The notes below the pieces were generated by a model. It was not told the DNA's origin. It worked only from the letters and a program-made list of their open reading frames with translations, and ran no database searches. A stretch of 64,000 nucleotides of DNA from CAZWRN01 sp964446685 (GTDB taxonomy: Bacteria > Patescibacteriota > Microgenomatia > Daviesbacterales > UBA10151). The stretch's first letter is position 1. Every line of letters begins with the position of its first letter. Below, one piece after another: positions 8,692 through 17,281 of the stretch. The stretch spans positions 1-64,000 of the forward strand of contig CAYUPO010000003.1 in the NCBI GenBank assembly GCA_964446685.1, given 5' to 3'. The translations under genes and the position numbers were made by a program.

Positions 8692-9223
8692 TGTAAATAA
8701 AGTGAACTAAAATAAATATAAAAGTTTATACTAATGATGTCAATATAGCCCACTACTCCAATTTTAATGCTTATTATAATATGTAGCTAATGGATATTTT
8801 TGAAGACACATCTCATTATATTAAAACGATTATAAATGTTATAAATATTATGATGGTTATATAGTTTGAAAAATGTATTACTTTTGTATTTCAAAATACA
8901 TACTAGATCCGTCTCATAACTCCTTTACACAAAGATAGATATACACTTTTTGGTGAAATATACCCTTTCCACAAAAGACTCAGACACATCCCTTCAGAAC
9001 TAAACTAAGGATATTTGAGGCTAAAATGCCGAGTAATTTATTTGTTCATTTTTAAAAAGTAGCGAAATGGATACGTGGAAAAAATTAAGTATTAACCGCT
9101 ACTCTACTTATCTTATAGCCCAAAAAAGGGGTAAAAAAGGGGTTTTTCCGGAAAATTTTAGTAAAAACTTAATTTTGCCCTATGCAAAGGTTGGCCACCT
9201 ATGCAAAGGTTGATGAGTTTTGA
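8692..9223. other. Intergenic region with a 14-bp direct repeat
   Basis: AT-rich, no gene found on either strand. Near its right end the 14-mer CTATGCAAAGGTTG occurs twice (9180-9193 and 9199-9212), 19 bp apart centre to centre, just after the stop of the PIN gene at 9224. Runs of G and A/T around 9120-9170 do not form a clear terminator. Confidence 0.5.
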
Positions 9224-9652
9224 TTAAATGGTAACTAAAGTACTCAAAGAGGTCCCAAACAGATTATGCCAGGGGCTAAATGTCAGTATTTGAGTGATCC
9301 CCTTTCTCTGCATTAAAGCCGCACTAATAGCCTCATTTATCGGAATATGCTCAGTACGGTTGATTTTTAGTATTCTGTAGGCTGCATTCAGGTCAGTTTT
9401 CTGCTTAAAAATGATCTCCATTCCACTTTGAAGGACAGTCTGGAGAAATTCCAGGGCTACAGTTGTGCCTACCTGCCGATTTAACTCCTCATAAGCCTCG
9501 GCAATAGTCGGAGGTGTTGTATACAACCTGTACCCGATACTAGCCGTAACTTCAAGCGCTTTTGCGGCTCTGGCATGCATCGGATTGCCCCGGTCTACGA
9601 AAGCGGTCATGACTGATGAATCAACGAATATTTTTCGGTTTTTTGGTGCCAT
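9224..9652 (-). CDS. PIN-domain protein, likely VapC-type toxin
   Basis: 142 residues covering one PIN domain. It opens KIFVDSSVMTAFVDRGNPMHARA with the first conserved Asp, has a central Glu (TIAEAYEEL), and ends with a C-terminal region with weak acidic conservation (ILTFSPWHNLFG in place of the usual TxDxHF). The changed last motif may mean reduced nuclease activity. It follows a small HTH gene by 20 bp on the same strand, the order of a toxin-antitoxin unit with DNA-binding antitoxin first. Confidence 0.75.
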   Translation of the reverse strand: MAPKNRKIFVDSSVMTAFVDRGNPMHARAAKALEVTASIGYRLYTTPPTIAEAYEELNRQVGTTVALEFLQTVLQSGMEIIFKQKTDLNAAYRILKINRTEHIPINEAISAALMQRKGITQILTFSPWHNLFGTSLSTLVTI

Positions 9653-9672
9653 AAAGATACCTTTTTTTAAAT

Positions 9673-9960
9673 TTATTTCTCCTCTTTCGAGGCTATATCA
9701 ATACCCAGTCCACGGCCTTTGAGCCTAAATAACGGATCGTTAAATGAAAAACTGCCATGGGTTGCTCTTGGAAAATCTTTTAAACTCTTATTTTTAGGCA
9801 CAAAACTTTGAGTAAAGGCTGTTAGATCGTGCTGGGCCACTCTCAGATTGCCACCTGCCCAGATAGCTTTCAACTTTCCTTCTTTGATATATCGCCTGAT
9901 GGTGATCGGATGGATCTTCAAGGCTAAGGCGACTTGTTGGATGGTAAAAAATTCTTCCAT
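9673..9960 (-). CDS. Excisionase/MerR-like HTH protein, likely antitoxin or regulator
   Basis: About 95 residues from the ATG at 9960 (MEEFFTIQQVALALKIHP). Residues 3-50 form an AlpA/excisionase-type helix-turn-helix (QQVALALKIHPITIRRYIKEG) followed by an RVAQHDLTAF wing. The C-terminal half is basic and probably disordered, as in antitoxins that wrap a toxin. It precedes the PIN gene in one operon. Two tandem 10-bp repeats and an inverted copy lie directly upstream and look like its operator. An earlier in-frame start at 9993 would overlap that operator and is less likely. Confidence 0.75.
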   Translation of the reverse strand: MEEFFTIQQVALALKIHPITIRRYIKEGKLKAIWAGGNLRVAQHDLTAFTQSFVPKNKSLKDFPRATHGSFSFNDPLFRLKGRGLGIDIASKEEK

Positions 9961-10004
9961 ATTGTTTACAAAATGATAAATATCTATAAACAATTATAAA
10001 CAAT
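9961..10004. promoter_or_regulatory. Operator-like repeats upstream of the HTH-PIN operon
   Basis: TATAAACAAT occurs twice in direct contact (9985-9994 and 9995-10004), exactly one helical turn apart. An inverted partial copy ATTGTTTA is at 9961-9968, next to the start codon. This is the usual layout for autoregulation by a small HTH antitoxin. Confidence 0.55.
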
Positions 10005-10106
10005 CGTATACATAATTTGTCAATGTTTGACAACTATATTTAAAAAAATAGAAACTAGTTATACGGACGAAATATGGCAAAGGTATACCTAAGCAGAGGA
10101 TAACCA

Positions 10107-11087
10107 ATGCACAGAAGCAAAGAGAAAAATATGACCGAACCTCTGCAACAGACAAAAAAGTTAGTTTCGATATCAGATGCCGCCCAGATCTTGGGGGTTT
10201 CTATTGATACCATCAGACGATGGGACAAAACAGGTTTACTGCATTCTGTCAGACCAGACGGAAAAAACCGATATTTTTCGATAGTTGAGCTTAATGCCTA
10301 CAAATTAAGTCAGCCTTTATCTATCTCCGATGCCTCATATGAACTGCATATTTCCCCTACTACATTAAGACGCCTGGTCAAAAAAGGCTTAATCCAGTCT
10401 GGAAGAAACACTGCCGGTGAAAGAGTGTTTAGTAAAGAAGCAATCAAGGAATTTCTAAGCAGTGACTATTATTTAAAGAAAAACTCTGAAGGAATTAAAG
10501 AAAAGGCGGTTAAAAAGGCAAAAATAGCCGTAAAACCTGTAGCAGGAGCTATCAAAGTGGCTCCTGTAGCTGAGCTTACTCTACCATCTGCATCTGATAA
10601 ATCTTTTTTTGGCGGAACAAACTGGCAGCTAATATCAGGCACATTCGCCTCTCTAGTAATTTTTGTTCTATTAACAGCTATCGGTGTTACTAATATACAG
10701 ATTTCTAAGGTTGAGGCTTCTCAGTCTCCGGAAGTAAATAGTATGACAGTACAGAGACAGCCCTTTGTAATTCCTTTAGAATCCAGAATTGGTAAAACTA
10801 AATCTTTGCTAAATTCTGTTGCACTGATATCTAATAAGACCGCTGAAGCGACAGCTGGACAGCTACTGCGGATCAATCTGACTGATGACGGATTAAAGTA
10901 TACAGTTGAAACAGCTACTTCTTCCGCCAGTCACCATCCATCAGAAGCGTCTGCTTCAGGTTCGATTGATGCTTTTGTGATCGATTCTATTGATTCCAAG
11001 GGTTATCATCTGAAATTACCAGATGGATCTCTGGGGTTTATTCCATTGGATAAAGTCAAAGCTGAGGAGGTAACAGTCCATGAATAA
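10107..11087 (+). CDS. Membrane-anchored protein with two MerR-type HTH domains
   Basis: 326 residues. Two helix-turn-helix domains lie in tandem: SISDAAQILGVSIDTIRRWD at about 22-41 and SISDASYELHISPTTLRRLV at about 73-92. A Lys/Ala linker follows, then one transmembrane helix at about 180-200 and an extracytoplasmic part of about 120 residues ending in a small beta-rich segment. The DNA-binding half is inside and the tail outside, as in ToxR-type regulators. The start is supported by AGAGGA 7 nt upstream. The stop overlaps the next gene by 8 nt, and a strong GGAGG site for that gene lies inside this one. Confidence 0.75.
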   Translation: MHRSKEKNMTEPLQQTKKLVSISDAAQILGVSIDTIRRWDKTGLLHSVRPDGKNRYFSIVELNAYKLSQPLSISDASYELHISPTTLRRLVKKGLIQSGRNTAGERVFSKEAIKEFLSSDYYLKKNSEGIKEKAVKKAKIAVKPVAGAIKVAPVAELTLPSASDKSFFGGTNWQLISGTFASLVIFVLLTAIGVTNIQISKVEASQSPEVNSMTVQRQPFVIPLESRIGKTKSLLNSVALISNKTAEATAGQLLRINLTDDGLKYTVETATSSASHHPSEASASGSIDAFVIDSIDSKGYHLKLPDGSLGFIPLDKVKAEEVTVHE

Positions 11088-11736
11088 ATCAATGTCAGTA
11101 TTAAGCCTAGTTACCTTTGCGGCAGCTTTTTTTGCTGTTTCAGGTATTTTTATCACCACCAAAAGTTATCCTCAGTTGATATTAGGCAGCGGACTTTATG
11201 CAATTTTAGTATTTTTAGGTTATCGAATGCTGCATCTTTACAACTCAGGCTGGTCAGTTCAGTCTGCTTCACATAATGCCAACTTGGCCAGTATTCCATC
11301 TGTTGTAACAGAACCTAAAACCGAATCACTGCCTGATGATGAGAAGAAAACTGAAGTGACTGTGACAGATATCGACAAGCGGGCTTTTCTGAAAATAGTC
11401 GGTGCCACTGGTTTGTCATTCTTTTTAATGTCTTTGTTTGGCCGGAAAGTAGAAGGAATGCTGCTGGGTAATATGGATAAAACTCAGGCTACAGATGATG
11501 TGATAAAAACCCAACAGCTTCCCCTGTCTCCGACTGAAGGATATACAATTGCTGAAATTGATGACGGACTGGTGGCTTATTATGGATTTATGGGCCAGAA
11601 AGGTGCCTGGTTTATTATCAGACAAGATTCAAATGATGGATCATTCCGCTACGCCAAGGGAGATACTGAATTTCCAGTTAGCTGGGAAGACCGGGCTAAT
11701 CTGAAATATGATTACTATGCCAATGTTTTTATATAG
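11080..11736 (+). CDS. Membrane protein translationally coupled to the HTH protein
   Basis: 218 residues. Two N-terminal transmembrane helices (about 8-27 and 31-50) are followed by a charged loop. Then comes DKRAFLKIVGATGLSFFLM, which looks like a Tat-type signal with KR in place of RR, and a C-terminal domain of about 80 residues (EIDDGLVAYYGFMGQKGAWFII). The last part resembles a phage-tail or collar beta-domain only loosely. Overlap of 8 nt with the upstream gene suggests the two proteins work together in the membrane. Family unknown. Confidence 0.65.
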   Translation: MNKSMSVLSLVTFAAAFFAVSGIFITTKSYPQLILGSGLYAILVFLGYRMLHLYNSGWSVQSASHNANLASIPSVVTEPKTESLPDDEKKTEVTVTDIDKRAFLKIVGATGLSFFLMSLFGRKVEGMLLGNMDKTQATDDVIKTQQLPLSPTEGYTIAEIDDGLVAYYGFMGQKGAWFIIRQDSNDGSFRYAKGDTEFPVSWEDRANLKYDYYANVFI

Positions 11737-11776
11737 CAGATTCGGATTATTCCCAATAAGAACGCTAGCTCAAGCC

Positions 11777-11806
11777 TTGTAAATTGATTTATCTCTGCAA
11801 TATAAT
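11777..11806 (+). promoter_or_regulatory. Leaderless-type promoter of the glycan island
   Basis: TTGTAA at 11777-11782, 18-bp spacer, TATAAT at 11801-11806. The ATG at 11814 is 7 nt after the -10 box. It heads a run of closely packed genes that extends to about 20532. Confidence 0.8.
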
Positions 11807-11813
11807 CTGGCAT

Positions 11814-12596
11814 ATGCTTTCAGTGGTCATCCCCTCTTACAAAGATCCTTTATTACATAAAACAATCGAGTCTCTTTTGCAAAATGCTGAAGGAGATATT
11901 GAGATTATAGCTGTACTTGATGGTTACTGGCCCAATCAGCTGGTAGTAAAAGATGATCGTGTCAGGGTCGTTCATCTGGGACGCAACCGTGGGATGAGAG
12001 AGGCCATCAATGCCGGAGTGGCAATTGCCAAAGGTGAGTTTCTAATGCGGACAGATGAGCATTGTGCTTTTGGTAAAGGATATGATGTTATTTTAACCTC
12101 TCAATTGGAACCAAATTGGATTGTGACACCCAGGCGTTATTATTTGGACCCCATCAAATGGGAAGTGATGGATACTCCGCCAGTTGATTTTATGAAACTG
12201 AAAATAGTTAATGTCTCTCCAGGTGTTCAGAAATTTTCTGGTATTGAATCTCCGGGAGATGATCAACAACCGATTCAGGAAACAATGGCCATGCAAGGCA
12301 GTTGCTGGGTAATGCGCCGAAGTTTTTGGGATCAGATCATTGGTGAGTTGCAGAATGAAGGTTATGGACCTCATTATCAGGATAGTCATGAAATGGTGTT
12401 TAAAGCTTGGCAAGCTGGTGGCAAACTAATGGTCAATAAAAATACCTGGCACGCCCATAAACACCGCGATTTCCCCCGAACACACAACAATGGCACTCGT
12501 GAGAACCCTTCCAATAACGAAGCCTGTTGGGCCTACTCTTTGAGCGTCTGGCGGGATTATTATGATAAAGAGATCAAACCCAAGTGGGGTATCTAG
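11814..12596 (+). CDS. Family 2 glycosyltransferase
   Basis: 260 residues from the ATG at 11814 (MLSVVIPSYKDPLLHKTIES). The N-terminus is the classic GT-A start, and NRGMREAINAGVAIAKGEFLMRTDEHC carries the nucleotide-sugar binding helix and a D-E-H variant of the D-x-D metal site. A later QGSCWVMRR motif is shared with the larger gene at 21151. It should transfer a sugar from an NDP-sugar to a surface glycan. First gene of the island, transcribed from a leaderless-type promoter. An upstream in-frame ATG at 11784 lies inside the promoter and is rejected. Confidence 0.85.
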   Translation: MLSVVIPSYKDPLLHKTIESLLQNAEGDIEIIAVLDGYWPNQLVVKDDRVRVVHLGRNRGMREAINAGVAIAKGEFLMRTDEHCAFGKGYDVILTSQLEPNWIVTPRRYYLDPIKWEVMDTPPVDFMKLKIVNVSPGVQKFSGIESPGDDQQPIQETMAMQGSCWVMRRSFWDQIIGELQNEGYGPHYQDSHEMVFKAWQAGGKLMVNKNTWHAHKHRDFPRTHNNGTRENPSNNEACWAYSLSVWRDYYDKEIKPKWGI

Positions 12597-13388
12597 ATGA
12601 AAAACTTACTGATTTATATCAGCCCGACCGGCTCTTTTGACAATCCTCGTACAGATTTAGCCAGTAATGATGTCCCCACTCTCGTCAAAGTCCAAATTGA
12701 AAATAGTCTAGAGCTAGGCTGGAAAAAAGAAGATATCATGCTTGTGACCAACTTTAAATATAAATATGGTGAAATTGAAGCTATTGTCTTAGAAGATGTT
12801 GAATTTTTTGACAGAAAACCTCAGGCTAGCAAGATCAATGCCATTATTAAAATGTTTGAACATGGCCTGATTGAGGAAAAAGATCTTTACTGGTTTCATG
12901 ATTTTGATGCATTTCAGCTGGAGAAGATCTCAGAATCAGAAATCAATCTAAAAGATGACCAGATCGGACTGACAGATTATGGCGGAGGCAAATATTTTGG
13001 CGGAATTGATAGATGGAGTACTGGAGTGATATTTTTCAGATCAGGTGCTAAAGATATTTTTGATGGACTAAAAGAGATCTATTATCAGAAGAAAATCGAT
13101 GAGGAAGAAGCTTTACATTTGCTTATTGATAAAGAATCAAACCTAAATAAACGAGTAATAAAAGTGAACAATACTTACAACTTTATAGGTTATAAATTAG
13201 AGGCTGTTTATAAGAAATCAATCCAGCCTATCAAGGTCGTACACTTCCATCCTCTAACTGGAAAAAGAAGACTTGGAGGAATTGGATCAGAAAGTGCTTT
13301 GCGATTTTTCAAAGGCGAAAATCCGCTTCAGACTCCCCTTTTGACTGATCGATTAATCCGAATTTTAAAGTATCACAGGATCGGATGA
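12597..13388 (+). CDS. Glycosyltransferase-like protein (paralogue A of a pair)
   Basis: 263 residues, starting directly after the previous stop. It shares with the next gene an opening MKNLLI, then QIENSLELGWKKEDIML and a WFHDFDAF segment whose D-x-D fits a GT-A metal site. No close family is recognised by eye. The two neighbours are clearly tandem duplicates that have diverged strongly. The context between a GT2 enzyme and methyltransferases suggests a sugar-transfer role, stated as inference. Confidence 0.65.
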   Translation: MKNLLIYISPTGSFDNPRTDLASNDVPTLVKVQIENSLELGWKKEDIMLVTNFKYKYGEIEAIVLEDVEFFDRKPQASKINAIIKMFEHGLIEEKDLYWFHDFDAFQLEKISESEINLKDDQIGLTDYGGGKYFGGIDRWSTGVIFFRSGAKDIFDGLKEIYYQKKIDEEEALHLLIDKESNLNKRVIKVNNTYNFIGYKLEAVYKKSIQPIKVVHFHPLTGKRRLGGIGSESALRFFKGENPLQTPLLTDRLIRILKYHRIG

Positions 13389-13389
13389 T

Positions 13390-14136
13390 ATGAAAAACCT
13401 ACTTATTTTTGCAGGACCTGATAAAAAGTTTAACTCAGAGCATGAAAGACTGGCTAAAATCCAAATTGATAACAGTCTAGATCTAGGCTGGAGGAAAGAA
13501 GATATTTTGCTTTTTACTGATTTTGAATGGGAATATAGTGGGGTAAAATCGATTTTGCTCAAAGATGAGGTCTACTACCCTTTTGATTTGGCTGCCGGGA
13601 AGATCCCAGTGATCGTTTATTTATTTAAAAATGGTCTAATAGAACCAAACGAGCTTTACTGGTCACACGATTTTGATGCTTTTGAAAATAATAACATTGA
13701 TGAATCTGAGCTTGGACTTGATGAGTATGATTTAGGACTGACTCACTATACATACAAACCTGAATGGCAATGCGGGAGTATATTTTTTAAAAACTCCGCT
13801 AAAGATATTTTGGAGCTGATTGATAAAACCACCAGAGAAAAACCACATCTGAGCCGGAATAATGAAAAAACTCTCACCTGGCTGATAAAACATCACCAAA
13901 TCGACTCCAAAAGATACAAAAGAATGAATGTGACCTACAATATTATGAGCAAGTTTTTGCAAACTATTTACCCCTTAGCGAATAAGCCACTCAAAGTGCT
14001 GCATTTTTTACCTTCAAAAGTAAATGAATCAGGAGAAACAGCGCTTGAGATGTTTATGCATGGTAGAAACCGATTGAATATTCCACTGATGAGTGATAGA
14101 TTAATCAAGCTATTTAAACAGCACGGATTTGTATGA
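13390..14136 (+). CDS. Glycosyltransferase-like protein (paralogue B of a pair)
   Basis: 248 residues. It matches the preceding gene over its whole length (MKNLLIF, QIDNSLDLGWRKEDILL, YWSHDFDAFENNN, and a C-terminal MSDRLIKLF against LTDRLIRIL). The D-F-D segment is kept, so both copies are probably active on different sugars or acceptors. It overlaps the next gene by 4 nt (ATGA), showing translational coupling. Confidence 0.65.
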   Translation: MKNLLIFAGPDKKFNSEHERLAKIQIDNSLDLGWRKEDILLFTDFEWEYSGVKSILLKDEVYYPFDLAAGKIPVIVYLFKNGLIEPNELYWSHDFDAFENNNIDESELGLDEYDLGLTHYTYKPEWQCGSIFFKNSAKDILELIDKTTREKPHLSRNNEKTLTWLIKHHQIDSKRYKRMNVTYNIMSKFLQTIYPLANKPLKVLHFLPSKVNESGETALEMFMHGRNRLNIPLMSDRLIKLFKQHGFV

Positions 14137-14759
14137 ATGACACCATTACACCACTTTGTGATATTGCCTATAAATACGGGACAGACAAATGTCCCCAGCT
14201 GAAGCATGCGTATACTCCCTTTTATTATCAGTTATTAAAAGACCGACAGAAAACTATTCAGAAAGTACTCGAGCTTGGGATTGGCCACTACAGAGGAATG
14301 GATAAAAATGAATGGACTTTTGACCCTGGACTAAATAGAAGATATCACCGAGGAGCATCTTTGTATATGTGGCGAGACTTTTTCCCTAAGGCTCAGATTT
14401 TTGGGGCTGACCGAGTAAAGGAAGCTATGTTTGAGGATGAGAGAATCAAAACTTTTTTGATAGATGAAAGAAAAGCAGAAGACCTAAAGCAGTTGATAGA
14501 TAGTACGGGTTCTGATATCGAGCTAGTGATTGATGATGCTTCACACCGAGTTGATGACCAGATTTTTGCCGCCAAGACTCTACTTCCTTTGCTCAATGAC
14601 AATGTGACATATATCATCGAAGATGTCTCTCATTCTCGAGTGATCAAAAAAGCTTTGGATGAAATTGGCGATTTTGAATACAATATTCCGGAAATCCCCC
14701 GGATGTGGCATGGCGGGATGCTAGTGGTAATTACGAAAAAGAGACATGATACCAAGTGA
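14133..14759 (+). CDS. Class I SAM-dependent methyltransferase (macrocin-type)
   Basis: 208 residues. VLELGIGHYRGMD is the SAM-binding loop; YMWRDFFPKAQIFGADR holds the acidic residue that binds the ribose; LVIDDASHRVDDQIFAAKTLLPLL is the D-D-x-S-H segment typical of sugar O-methyltransferases of the MycE/TylF kind. Such enzymes methylate sugar hydroxyls. The position inside the glycosyltransferase island supports methylation of a surface glycan. It overlaps its neighbour on both sides. Confidence 0.75.
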   Translation: MNDTITPLCDIAYKYGTDKCPQLKHAYTPFYYQLLKDRQKTIQKVLELGIGHYRGMDKNEWTFDPGLNRRYHRGASLYMWRDFFPKAQIFGADRVKEAMFEDERIKTFLIDERKAEDLKQLIDSTGSDIELVIDDASHRVDDQIFAAKTLLPLLNDNVTYIIEDVSHSRVIKKALDEIGDFEYNIPEIPRMWHGGMLVVITKKRHDTK

Positions 14760-15429
14760 TATTACTATTATCATGCTGACTGCCAGCCGAGTTCCGAAAA
14801 AATGGGCAGCTTTTCATAAACAAAAACTAATTGAAGCAGCTGATGGATCCCCGATTATTACGATCTCAAGGGAACCTTTAGATTGGGGTCAAAACATACT
14901 TGATACCCAGGGATACACTATTTCCAACATCTATTTTCAACTACTTCAGGGCGCCAAAGCAGCCACTACTGAATTTATTGCAGTTGCTGAAGATGACACT
15001 TTGTATCCGAAAGAACATTTTCAGTTTAGACCGCCTGAAGATAGTTTTGCCTACAATCAAAATCGGTTTGGGGTTTTTCGATGGAGTAAAACCCCCACCT
15101 ACTTTTGGAAAGATCGGATGAGCAACTCGACTTTAATAGCTCCTCGAAAATTGGCAATCGAAGCACTTGAAGAAAGATTTGCTAAATATCCTCAAGGAAC
15201 TCCGGGTGGGCTGACTGGCGAGCTTGGAAGATCAAATATAGAAGACAAATTGGGTGTCAAAAGACAAAAAGCGATCTGGTTTCAGACCGAAATATCAGTA
15301 GTCAGAGTTGATCATGAACTGGGAATTGACCGACTTTCCCAAAGCCACCGGAAAGGGATGGGTATTTTAAGAGCTTATGACATCCCCTACTGGGGCAAAG
15401 CTTCTGATATTGTTGAAAAATTTGTCTAG
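14746..15429 (+). CDS. GT-A-like protein of a local paralogous family (copy 1 of 3)
   Basis: 227 residues. Conserved features shared with the genes at 17274 and 19816 are an N-terminal beta strand, PIITISREPLDWGQN, then EFIAVAEDDTLYPKEHF, where E-D-D-x-L-Y-P replaces a canonical D-x-D, and a C-terminal PYWGKA. The family looks like a compact glycosyltransferase fold with a [ED]-x-D metal site. It overlaps the preceding methyltransferase by 14 nt. Substrate unknown. Confidence 0.65.
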   Translation: MIPSDITIIMLTASRVPKKWAAFHKQKLIEAADGSPIITISREPLDWGQNILDTQGYTISNIYFQLLQGAKAATTEFIAVAEDDTLYPKEHFQFRPPEDSFAYNQNRFGVFRWSKTPTYFWKDRMSNSTLIAPRKLAIEALEERFAKYPQGTPGGLTGELGRSNIEDKLGVKRQKAIWFQTEISVVRVDHELGIDRLSQSHRKGMGILRAYDIPYWGKASDIVEKFV

Positions 15430-15435
15430 ATATAT

Positions 15436-16044
15436 ATGCCAAAACAAAACATTTCCAGCTATACAGAAGAAGCAATTCAAGATCTGCGAGCTTTAAAGAT
15501 TCCACGTCACCGCCGGCGCAGGATCTGGAAACCATTTATGGAAAAGTATAATTGCCAAGTTATTTGTGAAATAGGAGTTCAGGAAGGCAGGCATTTTAAA
15601 CTGATGATTGAACACAATCCAAAAATTGCAGTCGCTATTGACCCCTGGTTTGATAACGGAACAGTTTCCCAAAACGGCTCAGGATATTCCCAAAAAGCTT
15701 TAGATGAGCAATATTTATATTTAAAAGATTTAGAAAAAGAGAAACCATTTATCCAAGTAGTCAGAGAATGTTCAGTTGATGCAGTTTCACACTATCCTGA
15801 AGAATACTTTGATTTTGTTTATATTGATGGTGATCATACTTACGAGGCTGTTTTAGCAGATATTAACCACTGGTATCCAAAGGTTAAAAAGAATGGATTT
15901 TTAGTTGGTGATGACTATATAAATGTGACAAAAACTAGAAATGGATTGAAATTTGGAGTTATCAAGGCTGTAAATGAATTTGCTAAGGTAAATAATTTAA
16001 AGCTATATGAGCTACCAGGCTTTAACTGGGTGATAGTCAAATAA
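15436..16044 (+). CDS. Class I SAM-dependent methyltransferase
   Basis: 202 residues. VICEIGVQEGRHFKLMI is the SAM loop, VAIDPW the second strand with acidic residue, and FDFVYIDGDHTYEAVLADI the Methyltransf_24-type motif that also appears in the genes at 17942 and 19214. GFLVGDDY follows as the next strand. It is probably a glycan or small-molecule O-methyltransferase of the surface island. Confidence 0.75.
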   Translation: MPKQNISSYTEEAIQDLRALKIPRHRRRRIWKPFMEKYNCQVICEIGVQEGRHFKLMIEHNPKIAVAIDPWFDNGTVSQNGSGYSQKALDEQYLYLKDLEKEKPFIQVVRECSVDAVSHYPEEYFDFVYIDGDHTYEAVLADINHWYPKVKKNGFLVGDDYINVTKTRNGLKFGVIKAVNEFAKVNNLKLYELPGFNWVIVK

Positions 16045-16046
16045 TT

Positions 16047-16727
16047 ATGTTAAACACTAACTTACAACCTGCAAATTTTATGAGTTTTGAAAAAATTTAT
16101 GAAATATCCTCCCCTTTTACTATGACGAGTCCCGAAAGGATGAAAAGGCTGCATCAAGAGGTAATTAAAATAAATCAGCAACATCTGGAAGGAGCTTTTG
16201 TTGAGTGCGGGGTCTTCAAAGGTGGAAGTGTCATGAATATGGCTCTCACACAGTTAAACTTTAATAAACTAGTCCATATCTATTTGTATGACACTTTTGA
16301 AGGGATGACCCCTCAAGGGGAATTTGATATCAATCACAAAGGCGTCTCAGCTGATCGGATCCTAAAAAATCCGAGTAAGCTCTGCATCTGCAGCTTGGAA
16401 CAGGTCAAAAGTCATCTTAAACTGACAGGATATCCTCAAGAATTTTTGCATTTTCGTAAAGGCGATGTGGCTTATACATTGCAAGAAGATCCACCAAAAA
16501 AGATCTCATTACTCAGGCTGGATACTGACTGGTATGAGTCAACTAAAATAGAACTTGAAGTCCTTTATCCAAGACTGGTTAAAGGTGGAGTTTTGATACT
16601 GGATGATTATGGTTATTGGAAAGGAGCGAGAAAAGCAGCTGATGACTACTTTCATTCAATTGGTATAAATCCTGAGTTTGAGCCAATTGAAGCAGGTGTT
16701 AGTGCAGTAATCTCAATCAAAAAATGA
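16047..16727 (+). CDS. TylF/MycF-family O-methyltransferase
   Basis: 226 residues. GAFVECGVFKGGSVMNMA is the SAM-binding segment, YLYDTFEGMT the family signature after the second strand, LLRLDTDWYESTKIELE and GVLILDDYGYWKGARKA the metal and substrate region. The match to the macrocin O-methyltransferase family is good by eye. It overlaps the next gene by 4 nt. Likely methylates a deoxysugar in the surface glycan. Confidence 0.82.
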   Translation: MLNTNLQPANFMSFEKIYEISSPFTMTSPERMKRLHQEVIKINQQHLEGAFVECGVFKGGSVMNMALTQLNFNKLVHIYLYDTFEGMTPQGEFDINHKGVSADRILKNPSKLCICSLEQVKSHLKLTGYPQEFLHFRKGDVAYTLQEDPPKKISLLRLDTDWYESTKIELEVLYPRLVKGGVLILDDYGYWKGARKAADDYFHSIGINPEFEPIEAGVSAVISIKK

Positions 16728-17281
16728 CTAAATTTATAATCAGAAACGATGATGTGGCTTTTGACAGCACTCTAGAGGAGATAAAACAGCTTTGTCAGAT
16801 TGCTGATAAATATGGTTTTCAGCTGCTTCACGGAATAATCCCTATTGGTGAAGCCAGAAAAATCAGCTCTGCCAGGCTGAATAATGATCAGATCAGAGCT
16901 TTAAGTAACAGGTTGTTTAGCGAAAATAAAGCGGTTTTGGATTATTTAAAAAGCAGACAGGATTTGATCGGGATTCATGGCCTTTGGCATACTCACAAGC
17001 CATCTATAGAAGAAATTGAAGCAGCCAAACTACTTTTAGAAGGCTGGGGATTTAAACCAACTTACTTTATCCCCCCTTTTAATGATGGCAATTATCCGGA
17101 TGAATTTTCCGGTCTGAAGCTCTCTAAGCTGTGGCGGAAAGAAAGATTGGAAGATTTTTTGGAGAAAGGAACACCAGAAGCTCCCATTATGTATCTTCAC
17201 AGTTGGAGATTTGATAACAACTGGTACACCTTTGACAAACTGGATCAGGGTTTAAAAAGAATCAGTAGCACTTATGAATGA
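16724..17281 (+). CDS. Polysaccharide-deacetylase-like protein
   Basis: 185 residues. KFIIRNDDVAFD carries a D-D pair like the metal-binding Asp of NodB-type deacetylases, and IGIHGLWHTHKP supplies the following His residues; PTYFIPPFNDGN resembles the R-x-P-F/P-P-F strand of the fold. At 185 residues it is a short version. It would remove acetyl groups from sugars in the outer glycan. The metal triad is inferred, not verified. Confidence 0.65.
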   Translation: MTKFIIRNDDVAFDSTLEEIKQLCQIADKYGFQLLHGIIPIGEARKISSARLNNDQIRALSNRLFSENKAVLDYLKSRQDLIGIHGLWHTHKPSIEEIEAAKLLLEGWGFKPTYFIPPFNDGNYPDEFSGLKLSKLWRKERLEDFLEKGTPEAPIMYLHSWRFDNNWYTFDKLDQGLKRISSTYE

